From Mya arenaria (taxonomy: Eukaryota; Mollusca; Bivalvia; Myida; Myidae), in contig NC_069133.1 of assembly GCF_026914265.1 (NCBI RefSeq), positions 50,481,182 to 50,545,181 on the forward strand: a DNA stretch of 64,000 nt, read 5' to 3'. Of the stretch, positions 39,301 through 54,300 are shown piece by piece (positions within the stretch are counted from its first letter, which is position 1; each line of letters opens with the position of its first letter). Below the pieces are notes generated by a model that was not told where the DNA came from, ran no database searches, and saw nothing but the letters and a program-made list of their open reading frames with translations. The position numbers were made by a program, and so were the translations under genes.

Positions 39301-42300
39301 TATACAAGACGTCATAATAATCAATCTGCAATTGTTCTCATGAACTTCGAAAAAGACTGTTTGTTGAAAACACATAAGATGGATTGTTACATTTTAATTA
39401 GTGTGTGTACTTATGTAACTTCGCGGCAGTTTTTGTACTGGGTCGGAAGTAGACCTCGAAATAAATAATCAGAGAATTTGGAGTTTATGTTTTAACTAAT
39501 AATGAAGTAATCCTTTGAAATTAAGACAATCTTCCTGAAAAACAATATATGTTCATCAAACTATTTACTTGAAATGGCATAAACATTGATCAATCAATAC
39601 ACTGTGTAGTACTTTCGAGGTTTATTTACAAAATATGTGTAATACAAATACTTGGTATGCTATTTTGCCTATCTCTAATATAACGTTACGGATTTGAGTC
39701 CCATTAAATTTCCCATTTCGTTACCACATAAGGAACACTGGTATTGCCTCCTACCATGTATACAGTAAATTCATCAATATCATCCAAATTATATTAGTAA
39801 ATAATGAATTAAATAATCATCATTCATACCGTTGGCTAGCAATCCTCGACAGAAGTTTGCCTTCCTTGTAGAACTTTAGGGCCGGAGTGATTCCAGAACC
39901 GGTGCAAAAGGCGCTACAGAACACCTGTACCAATATTGATGTAGAATATGGTAATGATATATGTTCGTATTTAACAATTAGGATCCCTGTATATTCGTGT
40001 ACGTTTATGGAAGTTAACCTAATAAAGTGTATCGTTTAAATTGCGTATGCTATGATTTGAAAGCTGTTCAGTTAACACAAAGTTAACCCAATAAAGTTTA
40101 TCTTTTTAATTGCTTATATTGTTTTGTTTTTTTTCTTTTGAAAGCTGACTTTCACGGAATAAGTCAGTTCATCCTTTATTGGACGTATAGGACATACCAT
40201 TTTAAGAAGGTCCTTTGAACTGTGGCTGTGGACGTATAACAGCCACTCAGTATTTAATCACTATGTATAACTGTTCATGCTGTTGTTGTAATCACAGCTT
40301 TGATATTTATCACCTAAAGTCTTTTGCAATATCGAAACCACTTTCGCACTCACTACGTTAATGACTCGCTTTTCCAATATCACTATCATCATCAGCATCA
40401 GCAGCTATTGTGGTTTCGATGTCGCTATCACCATCGTATGATTATGACGTCATTTCGGTGCTGGTGATTGAGTATAAGGCTAAGTAGTCTATTATTTTAT
40501 AACAAATGTTTAAAGTAAGATCTGACCAAAAGGCCCATATATTCACGAAGACTTTCATCTCTATGGGAGCACCCACGTTTGATGTATGAAATATTGCGAT
40601 TCCACACATAAAACAACAGACTAACCTGGTTGAGCTCTCCGCGAACAGCTGTAACGTAGTCACCCTCCTTTATTTCTACTCCCTGCTTCTTGATGGTCAA
40701 CGTACAGTTTTGATCAAACGTTTTGGTATCTTCAATAGCTTTAATTTCCACTTCATTATCATCTAATCGGATGTCAATATCTGCTTCCAATTCACGTGCC
40801 CCATATTGTTCTTCGGTGTTCGAAGGCAGTGTTCCCCCGTCTGTGGTTGAATTCAATTGTAAAATGTATTGAAATAGGGCAATCGTAAAACTTTGGCAAC
40901 TATTGACAATTATTTGTGGCCGCGTCTGGCATGAGCTGCAACGTGGTTACTGATTATTTATGTGATATTGTTTTAAACAGTTTTACTTATAATGAGACAA
41001 TGCATCAAAAGTTGATTTGTCCCTGTGGTTTAATAATTGTTTTGAATCAGGCAAATAACAAACTTATTTCGCCGTGTCGCTTATGACTTGCGCACGTTTT
41101 ATATTTGTATTGAATGAAACGAGTTAATTTAAATCCACAACTTTGCGCAGGCTGCTCACTAGAGACAAAGGTATTGACTCATATAAGTCATTACTTAACC
41201 TTGAAAGTCATTTTAGGAATTAATTCTTACAGATAAAACAATGCCAGAAAAAAGTCTGGTCGACAATAGCTATCATTGTTTAATGGAACAGTGCTTCGGT
41301 CAGATAACTACTTTACAACGATTGAAATTTGAACACACTGTACGTTTATGAAAAGCGTAATCAAGAACTTTTACCATGACTTACAAAACTTTACCCAAAG
41401 TTCATAAATAAAAAGGAAATTTATTAAAAAAGAAAGACAATCAACAGGATGAGAACAAATTGTGTTTTGACTTCTTAGTTTACTCTCTGGTTACAGTAAA
41501 ATTATGCAAACATACAACTTTACAAATAATTGTTGCTTTCCGTTGATGAATATGAACATAATAAATGAATGTATAAAATGCATGGGCTTATAAGAAACTC
41601 ACACACAAATTGAATATGCAGCTCGTTAAGCACTGGATTAGCTAAAATAAGGACATAGTTTGGTTGACTTGACCATTAAATGAGGAAAGAGCTGAAACAT
41701 AATTAAAAATGTTTAGAGTGATTTATTAATGTTATGAATTTTTAAAATGCAGTAAATAATAAGTATTTAGGATGATGGTATTGGTCATATTTGCATTTGG
41801 AGAATTCTTTTTAACCATAATTGTGTTATTCTTTTTTAAGTATGTCAATATTATGAAGTACATTAGAAAAGAGTACTCATCTAATCATTAACATATATAG
41901 TTCAGAGTGAAACGGTGTAATATTAAAACCTCATGTTAAACAACACTTTATGTGCGATCGCATTGCGGTATATATTTGAAGAACACCTACTAAAAGTTAA
42001 AAAAACGAAAAAGAAATAGTTATCTTTTTGATATTATGAAAGTGTAATGACCTTGACCTTGACATTTCAGAAATCGGTTAATTATGTGACTTAAAATGAA
42101 GAAAAGTAGTAAATAGGTGTATGCAATACATTCAGATCTACTTTTGATTTGCGCTGGGACATTTTTTCATTAGACATGCTGTTAGAAACGTAAGCTGTTT
42201 TTGAAAAGATCTGAACCATTAATATGATTGTAAATGAAGAGTCATACAATTTGGTCTACTTTCAACAGTTTATGCCACAAACTTAATCCACATCAATTAA

Positions 42301-45300
42301 AAACAGAAAACTATATAGGAGAATAAAAAATGGGGTATTTGCGATACGCCGACCATTACCTTGAGTTTAACGTGGTCTTTTTTTTATTTTATAAGTACAT
42401 TACGAGAGAAATTATATCCATGCGGATAATCATCCTAATCTAGTTAAAGATTTTTTTTATAAACACGATAGTTTTTCTTAGTTGACATTGAATGGCGTCA
42501 ATTTTGGACGCCATCTTAGATTGAAAATTGCTTGTAAACTTTCCCTTAAGCATGCAGCTTTTGACTTAGTTGTCAAACCATTAATAGTTTAATAGCGTGA
42601 AATGAAATAAGTTTGTTTTTGCTATGGGAATCCTTTCACAGTTATTTGCCACAACAAACTCTGTAATGATTATTGACAACATATTTCTTTTAACAAATGT
42701 AAAAGCTTTTTCTAGAAATAAAAAAAAATAAAAAAAAGAAGTACGTTTTCAGTCCATTACATTGGCAACAAAATCATTTTGGTGGGAAAATGTTGCCATT
42801 GCAACATAAAGGCGTACTACAGAACACAATAGTAAGTAAAACTAAACAAAGATATTAACTACGGTCATATAACAATTTATTTATTATGATAGTTACTCTT
42901 TATGTTATTAAAGTGACTAGACACCAGATGATACCTTTGCAAGAAAAAAGAAAATCGTCAAAACTTCATAGACTGATATTGTTGTGAACAACGCATTTAA
43001 TAATTCCTTCTGAGGTATCACATCGCTCACGATCCGTGTATCTTTCGCATTGTTTGCGTATTTTTTCTATTCGAAATTTACTGAGATTGCCTAACATGTA
43101 AATCCCAAATGTCAAATACCATTCACTTGAATTTGCTACAAATTAAATGTCATTGATTTAAAGAAAAGTGAATAGCTATATTTTATCCGAATTCGATTTG
43201 TTTATTTATCTTTATTTGTAATAAATGTAATTTGTCTTACCCGCAATTCTAAACAGCAATATCAACGTGCAGGCTTGAATAAATTGCATGTTTCTATCAT
43301 GTAAATTAACATCCAAAACATATAAACGACTGGCTTGCCTTATCTTATATAAACAATTTATACTTGAACATGGAACGGAACACGGTACTCAAACATAAAA
43401 GGACCTGTTGTATTCAAATCCGGTTACTGTAAATGCCTAACATTTAACAAGGATCTGTTAAAGCTGCACTCTCACAGATGGAACGTTTTGACATTTTTTT
43501 TAATTTTTTGTCTTGAAACGAGAATTTTTTTGCGTAAATATCTGCAACCAATGATAAAAGACTGCTGACAAAAGATCAGATTGCAGCTTTACATATTTCC
43601 GTCCCAAAATTTATGTGTTATGCATTTTTCTTAAACCGTTAGTAGTAACGGTTTAAGCCATGAAACATTAGATTTGGAATGGAAATATGAAGTTCTGCGA
43701 TCTAATTTTTTGTAAGCAGTCTTTAATCACTGGTTAGCAGATATTTACGCAATATTTTGCAATTCCAAGACAAAAAATGGAAAAAGGTAAATCTGTGAGA
43801 GGGCAGCTTTAATATTTAGTTTCGGTTTTATATTCATTTGTAAATAACATGTGATAACAACGTGATAATCTTACATGAATCCCTCATTTGTCATTTTGAT
43901 TAGTCTGGGCATTTGCTATTTTGATTGAACTGGACACCATCTACTTTGATTTGTCTGTGCACCAGAAATTCAATTGGTCTTGGCACCTGCAATTTCGATT
44001 GGTCTTGGCACCTTTTATTTTTGATTGGCGTCGCTCTTTCCATTTCTAACTTTTAAATAAATGTTCTTGGTGATATATTTTGTTTCTGAAATCATATTAA
44101 ACATCTTGATCTTAAATGTAAAATGAACAAGGACAAAATTATTTGATTACAATACCATTTTAAAGAGACAGTATTACAAATATTATCCCATAATTAGCAT
44201 TAAACAAGTTGGCCAAACAATTATTCCAATAATGGCCTGTCACGTCAGAAGAGCGGTCGTCATTTCAATGCCACTGACATTTATTGTGTTGCTTTCCTTA
44301 AAATTAAAAGAAAATGATTAAAACTAGTTTAGTTCCATGTATTTTTATAGTTGGCGTGGGCATATCCACCGAGGTGCCCAAACAGAACCAAAAAAGCATA
44401 AAGCTGTCGACTTTGGTTTGTTTGAGTTGACAATAATATGACAAAATCTGTCGTTATAAAGCCTCTTCGGATGGACACAAAATTCGCGAAATATATAAAA
44501 CACTGGTGGCCAACAAGTCAAAAAGAAAACAGAACAATAATGGTTTGTTGCAAACCGAATCGTTCAAGTGATGTTCATCTCGAGGGATATCGAAATAACG
44601 AGAGTACGTTATACATACTAATCAATTCTTTATTAAAAAGCCAACTGGAAGTCGAAAAGAAACGACTTTGTTGTGAGTGTTGTCTTTCTACCCCCAACTC
44701 CCCCCCCCCCCCCTAAAAAAAAGAAGACAAACTATTTTGTTATTTACGTCTCTTTCCACCCAGAAAATAGCAAAACTAAGCAAAGTGAAAGAACAACAAA
44801 CTTTAATGCACTATGACAAATAGACGTTCGTCTTGTAGGCAAAGATACAAATTAATGTAGGCAAAGATACAAATGAATGATATATAATGATTTTTATGTC
44901 AGGGTCCAAAAGACGGCAAAATGTTTAGCCGTATTTCTGTCTTGCCTCTTTCTGAGTGATATGCACATTGAGAATACATATTATTACTACATGTACATTT
45001 CAATCTAAAGAGACTAGCATAATACCCAAATAATAGCCAAATTCCTGTTTAGAGCCACAAGATAAAGACCCGAGAGAAACTGAAAGGTACACATATAACG
45101 TCAAAAAACAAAGACAAGACATAGTATTACGTCAAAATATTTTCGTTTATAATGAATGGGACAACCGCATTAAAAAGGTCTATGAAACAAGAGTTAACAA
45201 GGGGAGGGGTGATTTTTTTCGGGAGAACTCATCCTCACTCTTGCCCATTAAGGCATTTTGTTGTAAACTTTCTGAATTGAAACGAGTTTCCAAATGATTT

Positions 45301-48300
45301 AAAACCGATATCGTTTATATTATCGAACATCTCGTGGGATCATGTACATAAGTGTCAAACACATGCTGATTAGAAGGGGTAAATACCCGGTTTTCGTTTT
45401 TTCGGATAAACATCCGGCTAATATTCCAATCATGACACCAACTGCCTAAATTGTATTTTAAATTCAAAAAGGATAAATAAGTGAGAATTTGGAAGAAGTA
45501 TTTGGAAAATTTAATTGTGTATCTTAAACAAATTCAATTTTGACCTTTGATTTACATCGGGCAACTCTTAAACTATTTGTAAATGTTTGTATAAAATCGA
45601 TTTAAGTGCATTAAGCTAGAGGTTCCAAGTTAAGGTTGTTTGGGATTTAAGCCTGAATCTAAGGTTAAAGTCCAACAGAATACGACAATTGTCGAAGCGC
45701 AAACTTCGCTTTGTTTCATGTTGTTTATTAAATAAAAGAATATATAATTTGAAAGAAGGTGCCTAATTGTGTAGGAGATTGCAAAACAAAGTTAGACAAA
45801 AATACATTTGGGAAATCATTTTTAATTAGATTCATTGATGTAAGTAATGGTTAGGAGAACAAAAGCTGTCAACACAGTGGGAGGATTAACTCATGTTTAT
45901 TATCTTTTTGATATAACATTGGCCTAGTTCTTATTGTTAGACCCAAAAACATGTTAACTATATTTCGTACTCATTTAAAATGTTTTCTTAAGACAAACAA
46001 ACACGTGAATTCGTTTTTAAAACATTATTGGTAGCAAAACATTAGGTGTTTCAAGACAATATGAATGTTTTGCTTCTTATGCATGCAGAAAAGGCCAAAC
46101 CAAATTATATCATTTGTTATTATCGAGTTCCGATGTAGCTTCGTACCTACCAAGCATAAACAAATGGCACAAAAAGTTTTCTTGGACATATACGTTTACA
46201 ACTGTATGCAAATGTTATCATACAATCGAGCAGGTGTCAAAAAATCGTTATCTAAATTTTTGTATGTACACCTATATAACTCATATAAACTAGACAGGAT
46301 AGATTAACATCAGACAAAATATCAAACCAATGACAATCCAAATTTACTAGACTTGCATCAGCAGGTAACTGATCCACCATATATGGTATGGTGCGAATCA
46401 AGTGGCATTTCTTTTTTTATTCATAGATGCCGTATACATGTATACTAGGACCCTGTTTGTTTTTTTAATTCACGATATCATGGGGCAGAATGTTTGCATA
46501 TGCAGAATTTGGAGTCTAATAACATACAATGTATTAACAAAATACGGGTAAATCATTTGGTGCTAAAAATGCTATACGTTTGTTAAAACATAACATAAAG
46601 ATAACGGACATTTATAAGCATGTTTTGCGTCGTAATTTCACCATAACTTGTGCCTAACAGTAAACAAATAGTGCTTAACACTTGAAACTTCCACTCCACT
46701 TGAATTGGCTTAAGAGTCTGAAACGGGCGAAACTGCAATTATGGGAAATCCTTAACTGAAACCCAAGAAAATAAATGTTTTGTTTTTTTCATCAACAAAG
46801 GTAAAAAGTGCAATATAAAGCATACCTCCTTAAACCAGGATTTATCACTTGCCGCTCCTTGTCCAGAATGTAATACAATCATTACGTATTTTCTTTCACT
46901 GCATAAATGTACTTTAACTTGACATTGGGGTCATTTCGCCCTAGTAATCGAGCGTCAAACGGTTTACCGAAAAGAATATGTTTATCCGCATCTGTTTCAT
47001 GTTTCAAACAAATCTTCGATTACAGTTACTAAGTTTACTAAGACGTAGTCAACTACAGTGATCCGGCCAGATTACTCACGATTTCAATTGGCAATTTTGA
47101 TACCGGAAAAAACAGTTATTTTACACTTATTAGAAGTGACATTTTGTGAAATACTAATCCCATCTAACTCCGAGAATTCTCTTTAACAAGGCCTGATAAA
47201 TAATCACACTTTAATTTGTGAAAAGCAAGTTTTAAGGGTTTAGGTACATAGCTTATCCAATTTGAATGCCCAGATTTCTTAAATGTACAGCTAAGCAACT
47301 GCATATCATTCAAAGATTTAGCCATTTTTGACAATCAAAACTAAGCTTATTATCTTAAAATATTTTATAAGATCCAATTTCAACTATTTTCCTGTGGAGT
47401 GTTTTTTTGTAGCAAGACCATCACATCAAAAATAAACAATTTTCAATAGCGAGGTTCAAAATATGTTTTTATTAATAACACCTCATGGGAAGGACTCTTC
47501 GCTTTAATGCCAGGTATGAACGGTCTCCCAAAGGAAATTAGGTGCTCTTAAGATTTCTTAGAATTGTGAAGGCTGATCCGCTCCATGTACATATCATCTT
47601 TTATTACGTAAAATTATATACAAAAAAAATAAGTATTCTTTTAACTGTATTTTTCTTTTAACTTTGTTTCAATCAACATCTTTATATTTTGTCTTAACGG
47701 TAAAGGAGTTCAGCGGGCGTTTCGAATTTTAAATAACAAGGCTAATGTTTACTTTTTATTGTTCAAATTAATATATCATTAACGTATGTCAAAGACATAC
47801 GACCATTTGCTTCTCATTGCTTTACATGCTGTAATTCCCATGTACAAAATGCTACTATCTACAAATTTGCTGTTTATAATGCATACTATTATATTCTTTA
47901 ATATTAACATGTCATATTTACCAGTATTCGGCTATTCAGTAAAACAAATGTACTTGAGGTAAAATCCGGGTTTTAAAACACTAAGTGGAGGCCGTGGTTC
48001 AAGTACCGTGCTCTTACTTAACAAGCTAAGTTAAGTGTTTGTTGGCAAATTTGCCAATTACTAAAGCCTAAATACATATGTCATTGTTTTCTTACTGATC
48101 TTACTGATCTTATATTTCATTCTAAGCCATAATGTTAAGGTCAGTTTTGAAAAAAAGAACTTTTATATTTGTCATATTTTTTCGCGACGTTTATCAAAGA
48201 TTTTCCTACCTTTACTGGCAATAAAATATATTAAATATATATAAGGCATTTTAAAAGAAAAAGCGTTCAGTTTATAGTCACCAATCCATCCGGACAAGTG

Positions 48301-51300
48301 GATTTTCTCTGGGTTTTCCAGTTCCCCCACACAAGAATACCACACTCTCGCGCAACAACTTACAAAAAGATTGACATGATAAAAATCATAGGTTAAACTA
48401 TTGGCAAAAGGTGTTTCTAATAGATTTTATTCCAACTTGAAACATTGACGACCTACTTAGACCTTTTTTCACATGCAACTTGAAACAAAACTCCAGGCAA
48501 TATCACACGCTCATTATTTTGTGTCATATCTCATACGGAAAGAGTTCTGATGGCGTCTTGCTCTGCAGGCATATCAAAAGTAAGCATTCACAATGACAGT
48601 TGCTCTTTAACACTGTAAAACAATTGCTATAGATCGAACCCAGAAATGCACCAGATTAAACCATTTATTATAATATTCGTATTTTCTTACCCGGGACACG
48701 CCTGACCCCATCCAAAAGGGACAAGCTTCGTAAAGTATGACACTATGGACAAAAGATGTACTGTTACGAAAGTCCATTCAAGATCAAAAGTTTTGGAATG
48801 AAACTTTGAAACGGTTACACATTAATGGGCAGAACACTCTAATAAAAGTTATCATGAATTTTTTTTGTTTAGAAAGATCCCAGAAAACATCTGTTTATTT
48901 CGATAAAACGCAATTGAACGACTAAAAATGTACAAAAACATGTTCTTCCTTGATCAATAGTGTTAAAATCAAAATTTCTTCTTGTGGATTTTTTGGATTG
49001 TAGATATTCCGGGAGAGCATTTTTGATGCATACTTTTGGAATAAATGTAACCATTTTAAAGAGCAAATTCTGCGGATATTAAGTTCGAATGAACTTTCGA
49101 AAACTATTTTTTCAATCTTTGTCTTTATCTTATCGTAATTATGTTCATAGCGTAAGCGCTTATAAGCCTACCTTAATTATGCGGATGAATAATTTAATGT
49201 CACCATCCAATTTGCCGATGTTATGAACCTTAAATAAACTATCATATTGAACGGAAATTGTGTTTCTAGTTTAAGTAAAATGCAGCTTGACCCTGATCTC
49301 ACATGCTCAACATACACTCTAAAGGTACACATCCTTATATGAGCATGCTATAAACCAAGTTTCATCATTATACATTATTCATAACTAAAGGAATTGAGTG
49401 GATAATGTTATTTTCTTCTTTTTTAGTTACAGCGACTTAAATGACGTTGCCCAAATGTCCCCGATCCCCCCCTCCCCGACACGCATCCACGAACACCGCT
49501 TGAAAACACGCACGCACGCACGCACACACGCAAACACACACGCACACACACACACACGCACGCACACACACGCACACGCACATACACACGCACATACACA
49601 ATGCCATCATAAGGTAACGTTTTCCATTGCTGCAACAGCGACCTTGACCTTGACACAACAACCTTCAAATATAAATCTCAAGTGTTCACACCATGTTTTT
49701 TTACAACACATACTTCTTATCTGAGTAAATAAGCGGGAAAATGTTTTTGTTTTAAATATAAACATCATCAACATTGACCTTGATTTTATTTATTAAACGC
49801 GTATAGCGACAACAAGGTTTGTCTTTAAATAAGCGTGTAACATACAACGGGTATCACCAGAATTTTATTAACTGTTGGTGGTTTTTTAAACCTGGTAAAA
49901 AAATACTTACTTTTAATCATTATTTATAACTGCAACATGTCACGTTTCCTTTCAATAGGCACATACACAAATGTATCAGTAATCAAAAGTGTTTAGTAAA
50001 CTGCAGCAATTTATCTTCCATAAATCTTGACATGCACCCGATTTTGTATCATACTCAAATAGTCTGTATGTAAAAGGAGTGCATTTCCAGAGACAACACA
50101 ATTAGGCTGAGCGTTCCATAAATTATGACCGTCGAGTATATAACTCACTCCACCGTGAAGTCCATAAATCACCAGTCAATTGTAACCACTTCCCCCCCCC
50201 CGAAGGTCCGGGGGTATACCGGGGATAGCCGGGGGAAAGGGCCGTGTTTTTACTTTCCAGGTGCCCCCGCAGGGCCGGGTGACCGCGGTGGTTTTGTCAT
50301 AGCGCCAAATTTAGCGGAGATTGGGCTTTATTTAGAGTCTCTGGGGTGCGGGGGCATTTGGCCGGGGTTAAACCATCAGTTCGTCCCTGCAGCGCGGGGA
50401 TTTTACCGGGGGTTGGCTGGACCGAAAGTCAAAGTCCCGGCTATTCCCCGGACCTGGGGGGAGGGGGGCGTGGTTTCAATTGGCTGGTGCATAATTTGTG
50501 TTGGCTCGAGTTTGAAGGCAACACTCTTACACTATTCATCTTACGATTCCTTTACTGCTACAGCACACGATTTCCCAGCAATGTAACTTTAAAGAAAATA
50601 TTTGAAAATCCAGTGTCCACCATAATGCTTAGGTTTCACCAAATACTATGGTTTGATTCAAGGCCCGTTTTTTCACGTTTAAAATATTCGATATTTAGCC
50701 TGTTGGATGCGTTGCTTTAAACAGAGCCTGTGCATGTCTCTCAATTTTAACGACGGAAAATACATGTAAATTGATTGAAGAAGACAACAATATTAGACAA
50801 GTTCCAGTTACAGTAAAAAAAGATGGCTGTTCCTAATTGTCTGTCAAGAAGTTGGACCCGATGAATGCGAATGTGAAAAGGGTGTCAAAGAAAGATGTTT
50901 AATCTGTTTTGTAAAACACTAAATGCATCAGATTTAGTAATAGAAAGGGCACATGACCAAACGGTGTTCATGTTATGACGTATTAGAATTGATGGCGATG
51001 AATGTTTACAGTGACAATGAGGAAAATTAATACTTACCTGTGCACGAAGTCGAACCAATGCAGGTAAATGCACTCCAAAGAGGGGTGTGCCTACATTTTG
51101 TGAAGGTATTGGAAATGATTGAGATAGGTGTGCATGGTTACAAAGACGAGAGTAGTTGAATAATAAGCAGGGTTTAGTCCGAAAAGATAATAAATATAAA
51201 AAAATAAACAACGAATACGTATATTTCAACGAGTAATTTATTTATTAGATTATTGAATGTTGTAGTCAAATGGGTAATTATGTTATATGAAAAAATAAAA

Positions 51301-54300
51301 TTAGAAAAGTACACAACCAGGGTCAAACACTCAGCATATACAATTATGTACAGTGACAAAACGTCAGGACCAACAATATTCATTCAACCACACAATAGTA
51401 TGTACATGTTTTCTGGATTTTAATAGATTGATTGATAATTTAATTTTTAAACCAAAACATATTCACTTACTAACGTCCTTTTTCCTGACATGGAATCACG
51501 TGGTTAACATTACAGTGAAGCCAGAAATACAATTGTGTACATATACTTGAATGCGCGGAAAACAGTTTGCAATACAATACATGAATGTTTTTAATTGCGG
51601 TTACTATTGTATACTTATCAATGACACTGTCAATTTCATTGTCACAAACATAGTGTCTCAATATATTAACACCGGATCCAGTTTAATAGCCCTATGGCTG
51701 CTCGGATCAAACCATATGTGTGGTTGTGTCGCTTTCCTCAATCCGTTTACACATCAGCATAAACCGGACTGTGGTTACTTCCCTTTGAAGCATCTTATTA
51801 GAAAGGCCGTGAAACTAATTTCCCCTTATTTTAAAGAAACTAATCATTATTTCAGGCATGCTTCCTGAACGAAATGTATACCAAAAAACGACAATGATAT
51901 AAAAAGCTCTGTTTTTTTCGGAAAACTTTTCTAAATTACCCTTTTTAATAACTTAAGCATTTTAATAAATGCACGTTTTTCATTCAAACGGTGTTTGTAG
52001 TCCTTCACTCCATACTAGTTCGACTTCCCTGTACATAATGTAACTTTGACCTTGGACAATACATAAAAAGCGCTACATTGTAAAGGCTCATTGCTGAAAT
52101 TCAGCTTAAGTCGCAGCGGCATTTTCAGCTCGTTGGGCTTCAGTTTGTTGTGTAGGAATTTTGTTAAACACTTGTGGCCGCTTCAACCACTTTAATTGGT
52201 CTAGAACAATTGTTCAATCCTTTCTCAAGGCATCATAATGTTGTTCTTGTGAATTGATTGAGTTTAACAGATTTTCACTATTCCAAGTTCCATGACAACT
52301 CAGCAGATTATAAGTATCTTCAATGGCCGAGAGTGTAAGATAGGTTAATCCCGACTCGAGCGTAGGGTGTTTTGCGGAAACGAGGTTTACCGAGTTTCCG
52401 AAAAACACCCTGCGCGAGGATCGGGATGAAACTATCTTACACGAGCGGCTAAGGTATATGCTTTTTCTCCCACCTCAGTTAAACAAAATTAATTAAAAAT
52501 GATTTTTTTGCTGGAAATCTTTTGTGCTTAGTGAAAATAATTGCGTATGGATATGCGATAGCACTTGGTTGTCATGGATATGCGCACAGTGATCCAGTTA
52601 ATGTTAACAGTCAAATCGGTCTTTTTAAATAGTTCTAAGGAAAATGAAGCATTATTTCTTGAATGGTGCGTGAAAACTGTTTTATGGGGACATTTGAAGG
52701 GAGAAACAATTAATTAGCGTTCTAAATATTGCCATAAGACAAGATTTCCTTGATGCTACTGACGACAGTCTTCAACTAGGGAGGTAATTATAATGTGGTG
52801 ACCGTTAAAAAGAAGTTCCATACGGGCATTTTATCTTCGCCCGTGGGCCAGATAAGACTATCTAGCATGGTTAAATTATTGGATCTTCTTATCTGAGGTA
52901 GGAGAAAATTGTATCTATTAAGTCTTAGGCACAACCCAAGATTAAGTTGAGATACTGGCAAATTAAGTAAGGCTTAGTATAGAAATTCCGGGCGCGCCGG
53001 GCTGCCCAACCAATCACAGTCCTCCTGGAGCGCCACCTGTCGCCCTACAGGAAAAAGCCGAACCATCCCTTCCATGTGATCCCCGCCTGAATAAAAGATA
53101 ATTTTAAACTTACATTATTTTGATTTACGAAGTGTGTCAGTATAATTCAGTGAAATATATGTATCCACAAAACTATGTTACTTCATTTACACGGACGAGT
53201 GTTTTATGTTTACACAAAATCAATTATGAATCATTTATATAAATATACATGTGAACGGAGCCGGTCTTATATCTGACATATTTCTAGAGGACGTTACCAA
53301 TTCAGTTCTTTAAACCAACTATAGTTCGTCTCCCCTCCCTTGCTTACAAACGTTATTTTTTCATCAAAATGTTGGGAAAAACACAACATTTAAAATATTT
53401 AATACTCTGAAAGCTAGAGGCCTATTTGACTTGTTGAAGACAGAAAAACTAATTAAAATAGCAACGTAATTATTCTCACTGTTAAGCCTAGACATCTCAA
53501 ACTTATAATGCGGGTCTTCCCAGAGCCGTGTGATGTTGAAACACATCACGCCGTCTTGTCCGTCCGCAAATTCGAATTCTCTGAAATGGAAGTGAAAATT
53601 GCGTATGTTATATAGACTTTCCGTCTAAGGCAATTTGCATCACCGCTTACAAAAGTCGACTTGACTGTGTGAAACAAACCTTACTACGACAGCTGCTAAT
53701 TCAAGGACGGTACTTATCCGTAACAATTTTTTTGTCTACATATATCATGTGGATGTGTGTCTCTCCTCGCGCGTGCGATGCAGCTGCATGTTACGACAAC
53801 TCTTTACAATGTATTTAAAGCATGTTGAGGTGTGTCACTCCTCGCGCGTGTGATGCAGCTGTATGGTTCGACAACTCTTTACAGGGTATTTAAAGCATGT
53901 TGATGTGTGTCACTCCTCGCACGTGCGACCCAGCTGTATGGTACGACAACTCTTTACAATGTATTTAAAGCATGTTGAGGTGTGTCACTCCTCGCGCGTG
54001 TGATGCAGCTGTATGATTCGACAACTCTTTACAGGGTATTTAAAGCATGTTGATGTGTGTCTCTTCTCGCGCGTGCGATGCAGCTGTAAGATACCACAAC
54101 TCTTTACTGGGTATTTAAAGCATGTTGATGTGTGTCACTGCGCGCACGTGCGATGCAGCTGTATGGTACGACAACTCTTTACAGTGTATTTAAAGCATGT
54201 TGATGTGTGGCTTTCCTCGCGCGTGCGATGCAGCTGTAAGATACCACAACTCTTTACTGGGTATTTAAAGCATGTTGATGTGTGTCACTGCGCGCACGTG

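Noticed and set aside
44438..44716. 92-residue plus-strand frame
   Set aside because: It runs into a poly-C tract and has no motif.
50125..50720. 153- and 124-residue Gly/Pro-rich frames
   Set aside because: They span a G/C-rich inverted-end element and have low complexity without any domain.
51551..51868. 105-residue plus-strand frame with several Cys and His
   Set aside because: No recognisable domain, no Kozak-like context and no repeat-family homology that I can show.
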